From positions 16,893,341 to 16,957,340 of the forward strand of contig NW_026089624.1 of the NCBI RefSeq assembly GCF_024586455.1: 64,000 bases of DNA. Reading direction: 5' to 3'. The notes beneath the pieces were generated by a model that saw nothing but the letters and a program-made list of their open reading frames with translations, did no database searches and was not told the DNA's origin. Made by a program: the position numbers and the translations under genes. Of the stretch, positions 10,701-21,014 are shown piece by piece; position 1 is the first letter of the stretch; every line of letters starts with the position of its first letter. Source of the stretch: Bactrocera neohumeralis. Lineage: Eukaryota; Arthropoda; Insecta; Diptera; Tephritidae.

Positions 10701-12476
10701 GAGGTATTTCCCGACTCTTGGAAAGTACAGCGTTTGGTTCTGCTCCCAAAACCAAAGAAACCACCCGAAGAACCTTCATCGTACCGACCTCTGTGTATGC
10801 TCGATACAATGGGTAAAGTGTACGAAAATATAATACGAAACCGCTTGGAGTTAGCAATCCAAAAAGCCGGCGGATTATCAGAGAGACAATACGGCTTTAT
10901 AAGAAAGAGATCCACTATTGACGCACTACGAGAAGTCGTCGATACTGCGAAATGTGCAGTAAGTGGCAAAAGATGGAAAGGTGGCACAAAAAAGTACTGC
11001 GCGCTGATTACCCTGGATGTCAAGAATGCGTTTAACTCGGCAAAATGGGCAGACATAATCAAAGCCCTGGATGAAATACGGGCCCCTGAATAGCTCATAA
11101 ACATAATAATGAGCTATTTTAAAAACAGAAGTCTGATTTTTGATACGGACGAAGGCACCAAGAGCTACTCTATCTCGAGTGGAGTACCCCAAGGGTTAGT
11201 GTTAGGCCCACTATTATGGAACCTTATGTATGACGGGGTGCTAAGAAGACAGCAACCAGCAGACGTTAAACTAGTAGCTTATGCGGATGATCTCATGGTC
11301 GTAGCAGTGGCCAAACATTTAGCCGACCTGAAAAATAAATGTAACGAGTGCTTAAATGGCCTACGCCAATGGTTCTCTTCTGTGAGTCTGAAACTGGCGG
11401 AGGAAAAAACAGAAGTTTTACTCATAAGCACTAGGAAGTTAGAAGAACGAATAGAGCTCACCATAGGGGAATGTGAGATTACTTCGCAGCCGCAACTGAA
11501 GTATCTGGGAGTAATATTGGATTCCAAATTAAAATTTAAAGAACACCTGGAGTATTCTTCCGCGAAGGCAAACACAATTTATAATGCCCTATCAATAATG
11601 ATGACCAATAGGGGCTGTGTGCGTTCCAGCCGGCGATTCTTAATAGCGAAGGCAATGAGTTCCGTAATACTTTATGCAGCACCAGTATGGATGCAGGCAA
11701 TGGATATAAAATCTTATGCTAAACAAATAATTACAGTGCATAGGCTTTCTGCAATTCGGGTAATAAGTGCTTTCCGGACTATATCAACCGACGCTGCTGA
11801 AGTATTAGCCAGCATGCCGCCCATTGACATCCAGGGAGATGAACTCGAGCGTTTATATCAGCTTTCAACGCCTAAAACAGAATTGGCAAGGACAGAGGAG
11901 AGAAACAAGAGCACTAAAATGTGGCAGGAGCGGTGGAATTCCTCAACCAAAGGGCGTTGGACTCATCGACTTATACCGGACATCCACTCGTGGATAGAGA
12001 GACGACATGGGGATCTAGATTACCATCTGACCCAAATACTTAGTGGACATGGATGCTTTAGAAGCTACCTTTTCAGATTCCACAATGACATTAGTCCGAA
12101 CTGTCCGACGTGTACAGAGTATATAGAAGACTCGGAACATGTACTATTTTATTGCCCTCGATTTTCGAATACAAGGGAAAAGCTAAAAACCACACTCGGT
12201 GGTAGTTTTACAGTCAATAATTTAACGACACTCATGTGTCAGTCGACTGATAAATGGAAAGCTGTCAGCGAAGCGTCAGCATCCATAATGACACAACTGA
12301 GACTTTTTGAACAAATTAGGCGTCCGTCAGTCCGCACAATAGATGAGACTTAAATGTCCTGTCCCTCCCACGAAGTAATACTTAATCGGTGGTCCCGTGG
12401 GAGAGTCTTGAGTTGGGAGTAGGTTAGGTTTAGCGGATTAAAGTTCCGCACTCCGGCTTTCGATGCTTCCCCCTAC

Positions 12477-12507
<31 letters not shown>
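10701..12507 (+). mobile_element. R1-clade non-LTR retroposon, 5'-truncated, poly(A) tail
   Basis: A 12-bp direct repeat gggtgtgccgac at 10689-10700 and 12508-12519 brackets the insertion. The insertion ends in 28 A residues (12480-12507), the hallmark of target-primed reverse transcription. It begins in mid-ORF2 and carries only reverse transcriptase and the C-terminal domain. The protein resembles R1-clade elements rather than the RTE family elsewhere in the window. Confidence 0.9.
10734..12353 (+). pseudogene. R1-type ORF2 (reverse transcriptase + C-terminal domain), one in-frame stop
   Basis: The frame from 10734 shows early RT motifs (LLPKPKKPPEEPSSYRPLCM, then ITLDVKNAFNSAKW). It meets a single TAG at 11091-11093 and resumes in the same frame at 11109 with SSGVPQGLVLGPLLWNLMYD and the catalytic VAYADDLMVV. 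The end carries the C-terminal zinc-knuckle-like block (SPNCPTCTEYIEDSEHVLFYC, with the H and final C) seen in R1/Jockey-group ORF2 proteins. The endonuclease domain is absent through 5' truncation. Apart from that one stop the surviving part reads through, so the insertion is not very old. Confidence 0.88.
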
Positions 12508-12510
<3 letters not shown>

Positions 12511-12519
12511 TGTGCCGAC

Positions 12520-12950
12520 ATATACAAGCTCACACATAAACGCATAAATAACGTTGGATTGTAGGCGAAGCTGTTAGAGCGGCAGGGGAAGCAGTAACAA
12601 TCGGCCTTCGTTCGTTTGTGTTTTACAGCACAGCTCGGATTTTCTACTAACAACACAATGTTGTGACGCTTTGACGTCGCGTCAGGCCTTCGACACATTG
12701 ACTTTTTAACAAAACGTGAAGTTCGGCCATTGGTTGTCCGTGACAACAGAGATTTCGTATGAAACAATGGGTATATAGAATTACATATACATAAAGTTTT
12801 GTGCAGACAAATTTAAAAACATTATGGGAATGATTCTTTCAAATTTGTTACGGGCACTGATAATTACATACATACACATGTGAATATGTGCGACAATTTG
12901 GTCCTTTTAGGTATTATCAAAACTTCTAATGCCCAAAGCAAACAAGAATA
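12520..12950. other. No gene; short module shared with the BEL leader
   Basis: No coding frame is recognisable. The stretch 12534-12690 (cataaacgcataaata, then taggcgaagctgttagagcgg and cacagctcgg) resembles segments at about 31960-32060 (plus strand) and 32830-32900 (reverse complement) inside the BEL element. It is a scrap of dispersed repeat. Confidence 0.4.
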
Positions 12951-14238
12951 CTATACCCTGCCAACCACGGCTACCCGCTTGTGACAAATATTCCAATACA
13001 ACTACACATTTTTTCTCTATACACCAACACCAACGCACATTTTCGGGCTATTTTTTTTACCTAAATGCGATGAAAAAAAGTTTGTTTCATTTCTTGATTT
13101 ATTTGAATGAGTGCGAAGGAGAAAACATAATTGTCAATAGTGACAATAGAAAATCCCAAAAAGGGTAATAAAAAAACGATTGAAAGACGCATGTCGTTCG
13201 TGATCGTACCATCATAAAGGAGGCTCGTACAACAAGAAGGTAAGTAAATGAATTTTAAGTGATTTTTTAACAATATTTTGAAAATAATTACTTCATTTAT
13301 TTTTATAGCATTGGAAATCAGAACTGAATTGGGAGTAGCAGCAGCAGCTATATCATCAGAAGCGGCAAATATCAATTGTTAAGTAAGTATGTGAAAAAAG
13401 TGTGTGTATTATACGTAAAAATAAATACATACATACATATGTATTTTACGCGTTTAAGGCGGCCTGCACAATCCAATATAATATGTGAAAACAAATTTGT
13501 CTTTTCTTTCAGATGTTATTAACATTTTTATTTAATTATTCTTTCTTTTCAGATTTTATCACTATTTTTATTTAATTAATCTTTGTTTTCAGAGTAAATT
13601 CTATTTGTATTTAATACATTTTATTCTTTCAGATAATATTAATCTTTTTTTCAGATATTATTATCATTTTATACAATCAATCTTTCTTTTTCTTTTAGAT
13701 ATTACAAATTCAATGTAATTATTATTTATTTTCAGGTATTAATAACCTTTATTTTATTTCAGGTATCTTTTATAATGTTTTTCCACTCTTTTATTTTCAG
13801 GCTTTAATAATTCTTTTCTTCAATTAATCCTTTTTCAGATGAAATTATTTTTTTAAATTAAACATATTTTTATTTATGAAATGTTAGCGTCAATATATTT
13901 AATTACAATTTTATGTAAATATTTATTAAAAAAAATAAAATTAATAATTTAAAAATTAAAAAGTTTTATTTGAAATTTTTATAAATTTTTAAAGTAGGAA
14001 TCAAAAAATGCAACCCTGCATCAGCCGTCGATTGGGGATATTAGAGCAGGACAGACATACTTTTTTATATGACACTGCTGAATGAGCGCAACCAAGATGT
14101 ATGATCGCATGTATACGTACGTGAGTGGGTAAAATTGTCGCTCGGCCTATGGGAAAGTACACATGTTTACCCTATGGATTACCCACATTTTTACGCACTG
14201 ATTATCTGGTTTTTTACCCGCTCATGGTTGGCAGGGAT
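12951..14238. other. Segment with inverted ends, possible unclassified DNA element
   Basis: ccctgccaaccacgg at about 12957-12971 is matched in inverse orientation by atggttggcaggg ending at about 14238. The homology extends inward imperfectly (acccgcttg against a gagcgggtaaa reverse match). Flanks are tata on the left and atat on the right, too short to prove a TSD. Inside are a cryptic exon-intron-like stretch (about 13180-13385) and the pyrimidine-AG array. No transposase is visible. It could be a non-autonomous transposon or coincidence. Confidence 0.35.
13490..13845 (+). repeat. Degenerate ~40-bp repeat of splice-acceptor-like (pyrimidine tract + AG) motifs
   Basis: Ten pyrimidine-rich tracts each end in (c/t)AG, with the G at 13512, 13552, 13592, 13632, 13654, 13698, 13735, 13762, 13800 and 13838. 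The first four are exactly 40 bp apart and later spacings vary (22-44). Units share the text attttatttaatta between tracts. It reads as a decayed tandem array in which the acceptor-like motif stays recognisable. No open frame follows any of the AGs for an exon of useful length. Confidence 0.7.
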
Positions 14239-14342
14239 ATGTACTTACGTACTTATGTACAATTTTAATTTAATATTTAGGTAATAATACAAAGCTTACT
14301 TCATTATACATTTCTACAGATTTTATAGAATTTGATATTAAA

Positions 14343-14373
14343 TACAGTGTTCCAATAATGTCTTCGTACAGCA
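14343..14373 (+). repeat. Tc1-type terminal repeat, solitary
   Basis: After a TA, cagtgttccaataatgtcttcgtac at about 14347 resembles the inner copy ctccaataaagtcttcgtac at about 14530. Tc1-family ends often begin CAGT and may carry two direct repeats per end. No mate of this outer copy is seen on the right of the Tc1 element. Confidence 0.45.
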
Positions 14374-14573
14374 CCTAATAAAAAGATTATTGATAAAAAT
14401 CGGTATCACTTTTATAATTTTTTTTTTAATTTTTTAATGCGTACTTGTTTATGACATATTTCAGTTTATATTAAACTAAACATAAATATAATTTATTACA
14501 TTGTTTCAGAAAATTTTCACTATTTAAACTCCAATAAAGTCTTCGTACATTTCGCTTTTGTTGGCAACTTCTT

Positions 14574-15605
14574 TTTATACTCTCGCAACAAAGTTGCTAA
14601 GGAGAGTATTATAGTTTTGTTCACATAACGGTTGTTTGTAAGTCCTAAAACTAAAAGAGTCCGATATAGGGTTATATATACCAAAGTGATCAGGGTGATG
14701 AGTACAGTTGAAATCCGGATGTCTGTCTGTCCGTCTAACTTGAGTAAAAATTGAGATATCATGATGAAACTTGGTACACGTATTTCTTGGCTCCATAAGA
14801 AGGTTAAGTTCGAAGATGGGCAAAATCGGCCAACTGCCACGCCCACAAAATGGCGAAAACCGAAAACCTATAAAGTGTCATAACTAAGCCATAAATAAAG
14901 ATATTAAAGTGAAATTTGGCACAAAGGATCGCATTAGGGAGGGGCATATTTGGACGTAATTTTTTTGGAAAAGTGGACGTGGCCCCACCCCCTACTAAGT
15001 TTTTTGTACGTATCTCGGAAACTGCTATAGCTATGGCAACCAAACTCTATAGAGTCGTTTCCTTTAGGCATTTCCATGTTCAAAAATGGAAGAAATCGGA
15101 TAATAACCACGCCCACCTCCCATACAAAGGTTATGTTGAAAATCACTAAAAGTGCGTTAACCGACTAACAAAAAACGTCAGAAACACTAAATTTTACGGA
15201 AGAAATGGCAGAAGGAAGCTGCACCCAGGCTTTTTTTAAATATTGAAAATGGGCGTGCTGTCGCCCAGTTATGGTCCAAAAAGCATATCTCAGGAACTAC
15301 TCTACCGATTTCAATGAAATTCGGTATATAATATTTTCTTAACACCCTGATGACATGTACGAAATATAGGTGAAATCGGTTCACAACCACGCGTTCTTCC
15401 AATATAACGTTTTTTTTTAACTCCATCTGATGCCTTCTCTGTATAATATGTAGTACATTAGGAACCAATGATGATAGCGGAATAAAACTTTACACAAATA
15501 CGGTATTTGAAAAATATGTAAATGACGGATAATGAAATCTCGATTATCACTTTATCATGCGAGAGTATAAAATGTTCGGTGACACCCGAACTTAGCCCTT
15601 CCTTA
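14574..15605 (+). repeat. ~1-kb tephritid interspersed repeat with inverted ends
   Basis: It begins tttatactctcgca and ends with the reverse complement tgcgagagtataaa (15558-15571) plus a short tail gacacccgaacttagccc. The interior has the recurrent phrases tgtctgtctgtccgtct, ccacgcccac and tctcggaaactgctat. From memory this matches a very abundant repeat of Bactrocera-type genomes; that identity was not searched. It carries no gene. Diverged relatives in the window lie near 43495-44360, 44655-44724 with 51945-52480, and, of another family, 39130-40680. Confidence 0.75.
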
Positions 15606-15747
15606 CTTGTACTAAATAATAATAGGCAACCTTCCCTATAACGGTACTTTGTTAAAGTGAACGAAGTAAGCTAGCGGGATATTTCAGTGACTCATTTGAA
15701 TCATAAAGGTTGTGAATTTTAACAAAGACTTGCGTGATCATAAAAAA

Positions 15748-16730
15748 ATGCCTGGCAAATGTTTATCAATTAAAGAACGTGAGCTTATCATAAATTTGAA
15801 CGTAAAGTAAACAAAATCATACACAGAAATAGCCAAGATAGTGTCCCGTAGCCGTTCGACAGTACAATCCGTTATTGGCCGCTTTAAATATGAAGGCAGT
15901 GTAGAAAATTGTTTTTATTTTCTGGTCGGCCTTCAATTCTCGCCGATGGAGATCGCCTAAAAATTAAGCGAATGATTACTGCAGATCCATTCATTAGTGC
16001 TCAAAAATCAAAAAAAATTGCTACAGAGCTTCACCAATTCAGCCAAAAAAAAGTAAAACCCGAAACCGTGCGAAAAGCTAATTTTAAGGCTAGGTTTAAG
16101 TCAAGCACCCCTCGCCAAAAGCCACTCATAAACGTGATAAACCGTAGGAAGCGCATTGCCTTCGCTCAGAAGTAACAAAATGCATCTCCTGTGTTTTGGT
16201 GAAATGTTATATTCTCTGATGAATCCAAATACAACATTTTTGGATCTGACGGCAGGATTAAAGTATGGAGGAGACCGGGAGAAGCATACTCGTACAACCC
16301 CCAAAAATACAATTAAAACAGTAAAGCACGAAGGCGGTGGAGTGATGGTATGGGGTTGTATGGCTGCTTATAGTGTTGGCAAACTCGAAATAATAGAAGA
16401 AATTATGGACCACCGTGCTTATATTGACATTTTGAAGCGAAATTTGAAGCCAAGCGTAGAAAAATTGGGCGTATCTGAAGCATTTTATTTCCAGCAGGAC
16501 AACGACCCCAAGCACATGGCTCATAATACAAGGATGTACTTGGCGTACAATGTCCCCCATTTACTAGAGACACATTTGGAACTTGCTCGAAAAACGGATC
16601 AGAACACATCATATAAGTTCAAAAGCGCGCCTAAAAAAAGTCCTTCAAGAGGAATGGCTGAAAATAGATGTACGATATACACAAAGACTTGTGGAATCGA
16701 TGCCTGACCGCCTTAAAGCTGTTATTTAAA
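15748..16730 (+). pseudogene. Tc1 transposase pseudogene
   Basis: The frame starts at ATG 15748 (MPGKCLSIKERELIINLNVK, then a stop). It continues with the helix-turn-helix block (YTEIAKIVSRSRSTVQSVI) and SGRPSILADGDRLKIKRMI in the 15909-16175 frame. A frameshift near 16160 leads into the catalytic domain: a SDESKYNIFGSDGRI-type first-aspartate block is legible around 16215-16260 in a shifted frame. It is followed by GGGVMVWGCMAAY, QQDNDPKHMAHNT (second aspartate), and a scrambled end. Multiple shifts make it non-functional. The length agrees with a normal ~340-residue Tc1 transposase. Confidence 0.87.
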
Positions 16731-16840
16731 ACAAGGGCTATCCCACAAAATATTAAAATCATACACATTTAGATATATTTATAATTTATTTTGCTTGTAA
16801 TAGAATGTACGAAGACTTTATAGGAGTTAAAATAGTGAAA

Positions 16841-17039
16841 TTATTCAAATTTGTATGCATAGTTCTTAACAAAGTTTAATGAATTATGTTTATTTTTGAT
16901 ATAATATAAAATAAAATATGTCGCAAACAAATACTCATTTAAAAATTAAAAAAAAAAATTAAATGTTTTACTGGTTTTTATCAATGAACTTTTTATTGTA
17001 TGTACATATATAGTATACATGTATGTATATAGAGAACAT
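16841..17039. other. AT-rich spacer, no feature seen
   Basis: About 200 bp of AT-rich sequence with short TATA-like and tatgta runs. I see no frame, terminal repeat or RNA gene. Confidence 0.5.
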
Positions 17040-17436
17040 CTATAAATTATATCCATAGTCATTTGCGCATTGTAAATATACGTCACTTGATATGAGAGGA
17101 GGAAATAAGTGGGGAAATTGAGTTCGGTCTACACTCAGCATTGGACGGATCCGATTGTCATCCATTGTGGTTAAAATATCATCGCACCACAGAATTGACT
17201 TTGGAACAATATTTTCTACACCTCGTCGACAGTTTAGTGTAATGAGCAAATCATCATACACACACCTCGTCAATGGTATCCTCTACCAAATCTTCATCTT
17301 CACTGAATATGTCTTTGAAAGTTAGTTCAATGCTCTTCTGTACATCAATTTTAAGTACTAACCAGTAATAAATTTGATCTGCTCCACATAATTTTCAATT
17401 AAATGATTTTTGAATTTGCACTTTGTAGAGGCATTT
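17040..17436 (-). pseudogene. Unidentified coding remnant, split by the RTE insertion
   Basis: On the minus strand a 77-codon frame (VYDDLLITLNCRRGV, then CDDILTTMDDNRIRP and FPHLFPPLISS) ends at a stop at 17040. One base shift upstream, acidic text (SIELTFKDIFSEDEDLVED) continues it. Further upstream the frame reaches the RTE insertion point at 17436. Across the RTE, the minus strand of about 20702-20755 continues in frame (FYSETADSILLKSKNAS), so the RTE interrupted an open frame. The composition looks protein-like, but I do not recognise the family; a transposase or a gene fragment are both possible. Confidence 0.4.
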
Positions 17437-20400
17437 GGAGGATGGAGTCATATGTAGAAGTTCACGCAAGTGAGGAAAGTTCTCTGATCGCCATTCACTT
17501 GGGAGTGGCCAGAAACGATTCTTTTACATATGACTCAAGCAGCTCACTACTTCCGGTCTTTGACCAAGTATCCTCTGGGTAGCCTAAGAACATCCGTTTG
17601 AAGGCGAGCTAAAGTGAGAAGACGAAATATCCCCTACATAGGGTTGTGCGCTGTGTTTGGGACCCGCCACGTTAAAAACAGTACCAATGAACACTAAACG
17701 ACAGCCTCGGATGAGAGACCCCCCTTTTGATGACGACCATGGCAAACGAAATAAGGACTACGATTTGGGGGCATGCACCTGGAATGTCCGGTCCCTTATT
17801 AGGAAGGTGCCGCTGTCCAGCTGGTTGATGTCCTCGTGAAAATAAAGGCTGACATCGCCGCCGTCCAAGAAATGCGATGGACGGGACAAAGACAGAGACG
17901 AGTAGGTCCTTGTGGCATTCACTACAGTGGCTATATAAAGGAGCGCAATTTTGGTGTTGGATTCGTGGTGGGAGAGAGACTCCGTCGCCGAGTACTATCA
18001 TTCGTCCCGGTGAATGAACGTCTAGCCACAATCCGCATCAAAGCGAGGTTCTTCAACATATCTCTGACGAAAACGACGGACGATATGACCAAAGATGCCT
18101 TCTATGAGCGCTTGGAGCGCGCTTATGAGAGCTGCCCCCGCCACGATGTCAAAATCGTGCTTGGCGACTTTAACGTCAGAGTGGACAAAGAAGGTATCTT
18201 TTGCACTACGGTCGGTAAATTCAGACTTCACAATGAAACATTCCCAAATGGGTTGAGGCTGGTTGACTTCGTCAGGACCCGAAATATGGTTATCTGTGGA
18301 ACTAGATTCTAGCACAAGAAGATACATCAAGCTACCTGGCTGTCTCCGGATAGAAAAACTACCAACCAGATCGATCATGTTGTGATAGACGGAAGACACG
18401 TCTCCAGTGTTTGAGATATACATGAGCTCCGAGGTCCTAACATCGACTCGGACCACTATCTTGTCGCAGCCAAGATTCGCACCCGCCTCTGTGCAGCAAA
18501 AAACGCACGCCAACAAACACAAGGAAGGTTCGACGTCAAGAAGCTGCAATCACAACAGACAGCCGAACGATTTTCTACTCGGCTTGTACTCCTGCTCTCT
18601 GAGAGCACTCGTCAACCACTCGGTATAAGGGAACTGTGGGACGGCATTTCGAACTCTTTACGTACAGCTGCAACGGAAACCATTGGTTTTCGGAAAGTGC
18701 AAAAGAACAGCTGGTACGACGAGGAGTGCCATGTCGCAGCGGAGAGAAAACAGACTGCCTACCTCGCAACGTTACGATCGACCACAACACATGCGGGATA
18801 GGATAGATACCGAGAGTTGAAGAGGGAAGCGAGACGCATTTGCAGACAGAAGAAGAAAGAGGCCGAAATGCGTGAGTACGAAGAGCTTGATAAGCTGGCC
18901 GACAGGGGTAATGCTCGAAAATTCTACGAAAAAATGCGGCGGGTTACAGAAGGTTTCAAGACCGGAGCATACTCTTGTACAACCCCCAAAGGTGATCTAG
19001 TCACTGATGCCCAGAGCATAGTTAAATTATGAAGGGAACACTTCTCCAGCCTGCTGAATGGCAGTGAACGCACAACACCAGGAGAAGGAGAACCCGATTC
19101 CCCAATCGATGACGATGGAGCAGACGTTCCATTATCCGACCATGAAGAAGTTCGAATAGCAATTGCCCGCCTGAAGAACAACAAAGCGGCAGGGGCCGAC
19201 GTATTGCCGGCCGAGCTATTCAAACACGGCGGCGAAGAACTGATAAGGAGCATGCATCAGCTTCTTTGTAAAATATGGTCGGACGAAAGCATGCCCAACG
19301 ATTGGAATTTAAGTGTGCTATGCCCAATCCATAGAAAAGGAGACCCCACAATCTGCGCCAAATACCGTGGGATTAGCCTCCTCAACATCGCATATAAGGT
19401 TCTATCGAGCGTATTGTGTGAAAGATTAAAGCCCACCGTCAACAAACTGATTGGACCTTATCAGTGTGGCTTCAGACCTGAAAATCAACAACCGACCAGA
19501 TATTCACCATGCGCAAAATCTTGGAAAAGACCCGTGAAAGGAGAATCGACACACACCACCTCTTCGTCGATTTCAAAGCTGCTTTCGACAGCACGAAAAG
19601 GAGCTGCCTTTATGCCGCGATGTCTGAATTTGGTATCCCCGCAAAACTAATACGGCTGGGTAAGCTGACGTTGAGCAACACCAAAAGCTCCGTCAGAATC
19701 GGGAAGGACCTCTCCGAGCCGTTCGATACCAAACGAGGTTTCAGACAAGGCGATTCCCTATCGTGCGACTTTTTCAACCTGCTTCTGGAGAAAATAGTTT
19801 GAGCCGCAGAACTAAATAGAGAAGGTACCATCTTCTATAAGAGTGTACAGCTGCTGGCGTATGCTGATGATATTGATATCATCGGCCTCAACACCCGCGC
19901 CGTTAGTTCTGCTTTCACCAGACTGGACAAGGAAGCAAAACAAATGGGTCTGGCAGTGAACGAGGGCAAGACGAAATATCTCCGGTCATCAAACAAACAG
20001 TCGTCGCACTCGCGACTTGGCACTCACGTTACTGTTGACAGTCATAACTTTGAAGTTGTAGATAATTTCGTCTATCTTGGAACCAGCGTAAACACCACCA
20101 ACAATGTCAGCCTAGAAATCCAACGCAGGATAAATCTTGCCAACAGGTGCTACTTCGGACTGAGTAGGCAATTGAGAAGCAAAGTCCTCTCTCGACAAAC
20201 GAAAACCAAACTCTATAAGTCACTCATAATTCCCGTCCTGCTATATGGTGCAGAGTCTTGGACGATGTCAACAACGGATGAGTCGACGTTGCGAGTTTTC
20301 GAGAGAAAAGTTCTGCGAAAGATTTATGGTCCTTTGCGCGTCGGCCACGGCGAATATCGCATTCGATGGAACGATAAGCTGTACGAGATATACGACGATA

Positions 20401-20692
20401 TTGACATAGTTCAGCGAATTTAAAGACAGCGGCTACGCTGGCTAGGTCATGTTGTCCGGATGGACGAAAACACTCCAGCTCTGAAAGTATTCGACGCAGT
20501 ACCCGCCGGGGGAAGCAGAGGAAGAGGAAGACCTCCACTCGGTTGGAAGGACCAAGTGGAGAAGGACCTGGCTTCGCTTGGAATATCCAATTGGCGCCAC
20601 GTAGCGAAAAGAAGAAACGACTGGGGCGCTGTTGTTAACCCGGCTATAATCGCGTAAGCGGTGTCTACGCCAATTAAGAAGAAGAGGAAGAG
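17437..20692 (+). mobile_element. RTE-clade non-LTR retroposon, near full length (copy A)
   Basis: A 9-bp direct repeat gaggcattt at 17428-17436 and 20693-20701 brackets 3256 bp that begin ggaggatggagtcat and end in a GAA/GGA-rich simple repeat instead of poly(A), as RTE elements do. The minus-strand copy at 45341-48401 has the same two ends. One polyprotein with endonuclease and reverse transcriptase is encoded, broken by many stops and shifts. Scraps of the same family lie at 23936, 40795 and 59205. Confidence 0.92.
17700..20657 (+). pseudogene. RTE endonuclease-reverse transcriptase pseudogene (copy A)
   Basis: Domain order is that of RTE ORF2. The apurinic-type endonuclease comes first, with CTWNVRSL (about 17778), AAVQEMRWTGQ (about 17860), VLGDFNVRV (about 18160) and, near 18440, DSDHYLVAAKI. 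Reverse transcriptase follows: DWNLSVLCPIHRKGDPTIC (about 19300), YRGISLLN, FVDFKAAFDSTKRSCLY (about 19560), TKRGFRQGDSLSCDFFN (about 19735) and the catalytic YADDIDIIG (about 19860). The C-terminal tail has LLYGAESWTMS, RWLGHVVRMDENTPAL and GRGRPPLGWKDQ. Reading moves among frames with stops at about 18312, 18415, 19029 and 19800. Confidence 0.9.
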
Positions 20693-20701
20693 GAGGCATT
20701 T

Positions 20702-21010
20702 TTACTCTTTAATAAAATTGAATCAGCTGTTTCAGAATAAAATTGACCATACTACAGAGGTGGAGCAAAAAGTATGTTCACAGGTTCGGTCTGAATACCC
20801 CTATTGTAAATAAAGATAAATGTGTAATCAATAAGTTGTGTCTTTTATTTAACAATCCAGTGATCGAACTCAACAGTGAGTTGTAAGGTAGTCAATTTAT
20901 CGAGAAACCCATTACAATTAGTGCCAGAAGTGGGATTGTTAAATAAATTTCCAAGTAGAAACTTATTCGATTTATCGTAAAGTGTAGCGACCTGAAGATT
21001 ACACAACTAA
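20702..21010 (+). other. LTR-like end and primer-binding-like segment
   Basis: Text at 20800-20960 runs attgtaaataaagataaatg, then gtcttttatttaacaatcc, then ttagtgccagaagtgggatt. This has the layout of an R-U5 region with an AATAAA-type signal followed by a leader, as in fly LTR retrotransposons. Only this fragment is present; no mate LTR or gag follows. The first ~55 bp (minus strand) belong to the coding remnant split by the RTE. Confidence 0.35.
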
Positions 21011-21014
21011 AATA

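Larger units (their letters stand above)
14514..16840 (+). mobile_element. Tc1-like transposon, interrupted by a tephritid repeat
   Basis: The inverted ends ttttcactatttaaactcc (14514) and ggagttaaaatagtgaaa (ending 16840) extend over about 38 bp through aagtcttcgtacat. They enclose a decayed Tc1 transposase (15748-16730). Between the left end and the gene a ~1 kb dispersed repeat has inserted (14574-15605), accounting for much of the 2.3 kb length. Without it the element would be about 1.3 kb, the usual Tc1 size. Confidence 0.82.

Noticed and set aside
10926..11192. Minus-strand 88-codon frame over the R1 element, and similar antisense frames over RTE and copia
   Set aside because: They lie antisense to well-recognised reverse transcriptase or gag-pol frames and contain no motif; they are shadows.
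12480..12507. Poly(A) run as a gene terminator or assembly artefact
   Set aside because: It is the tail of a retroposon bracketed by a 12-bp target duplication.
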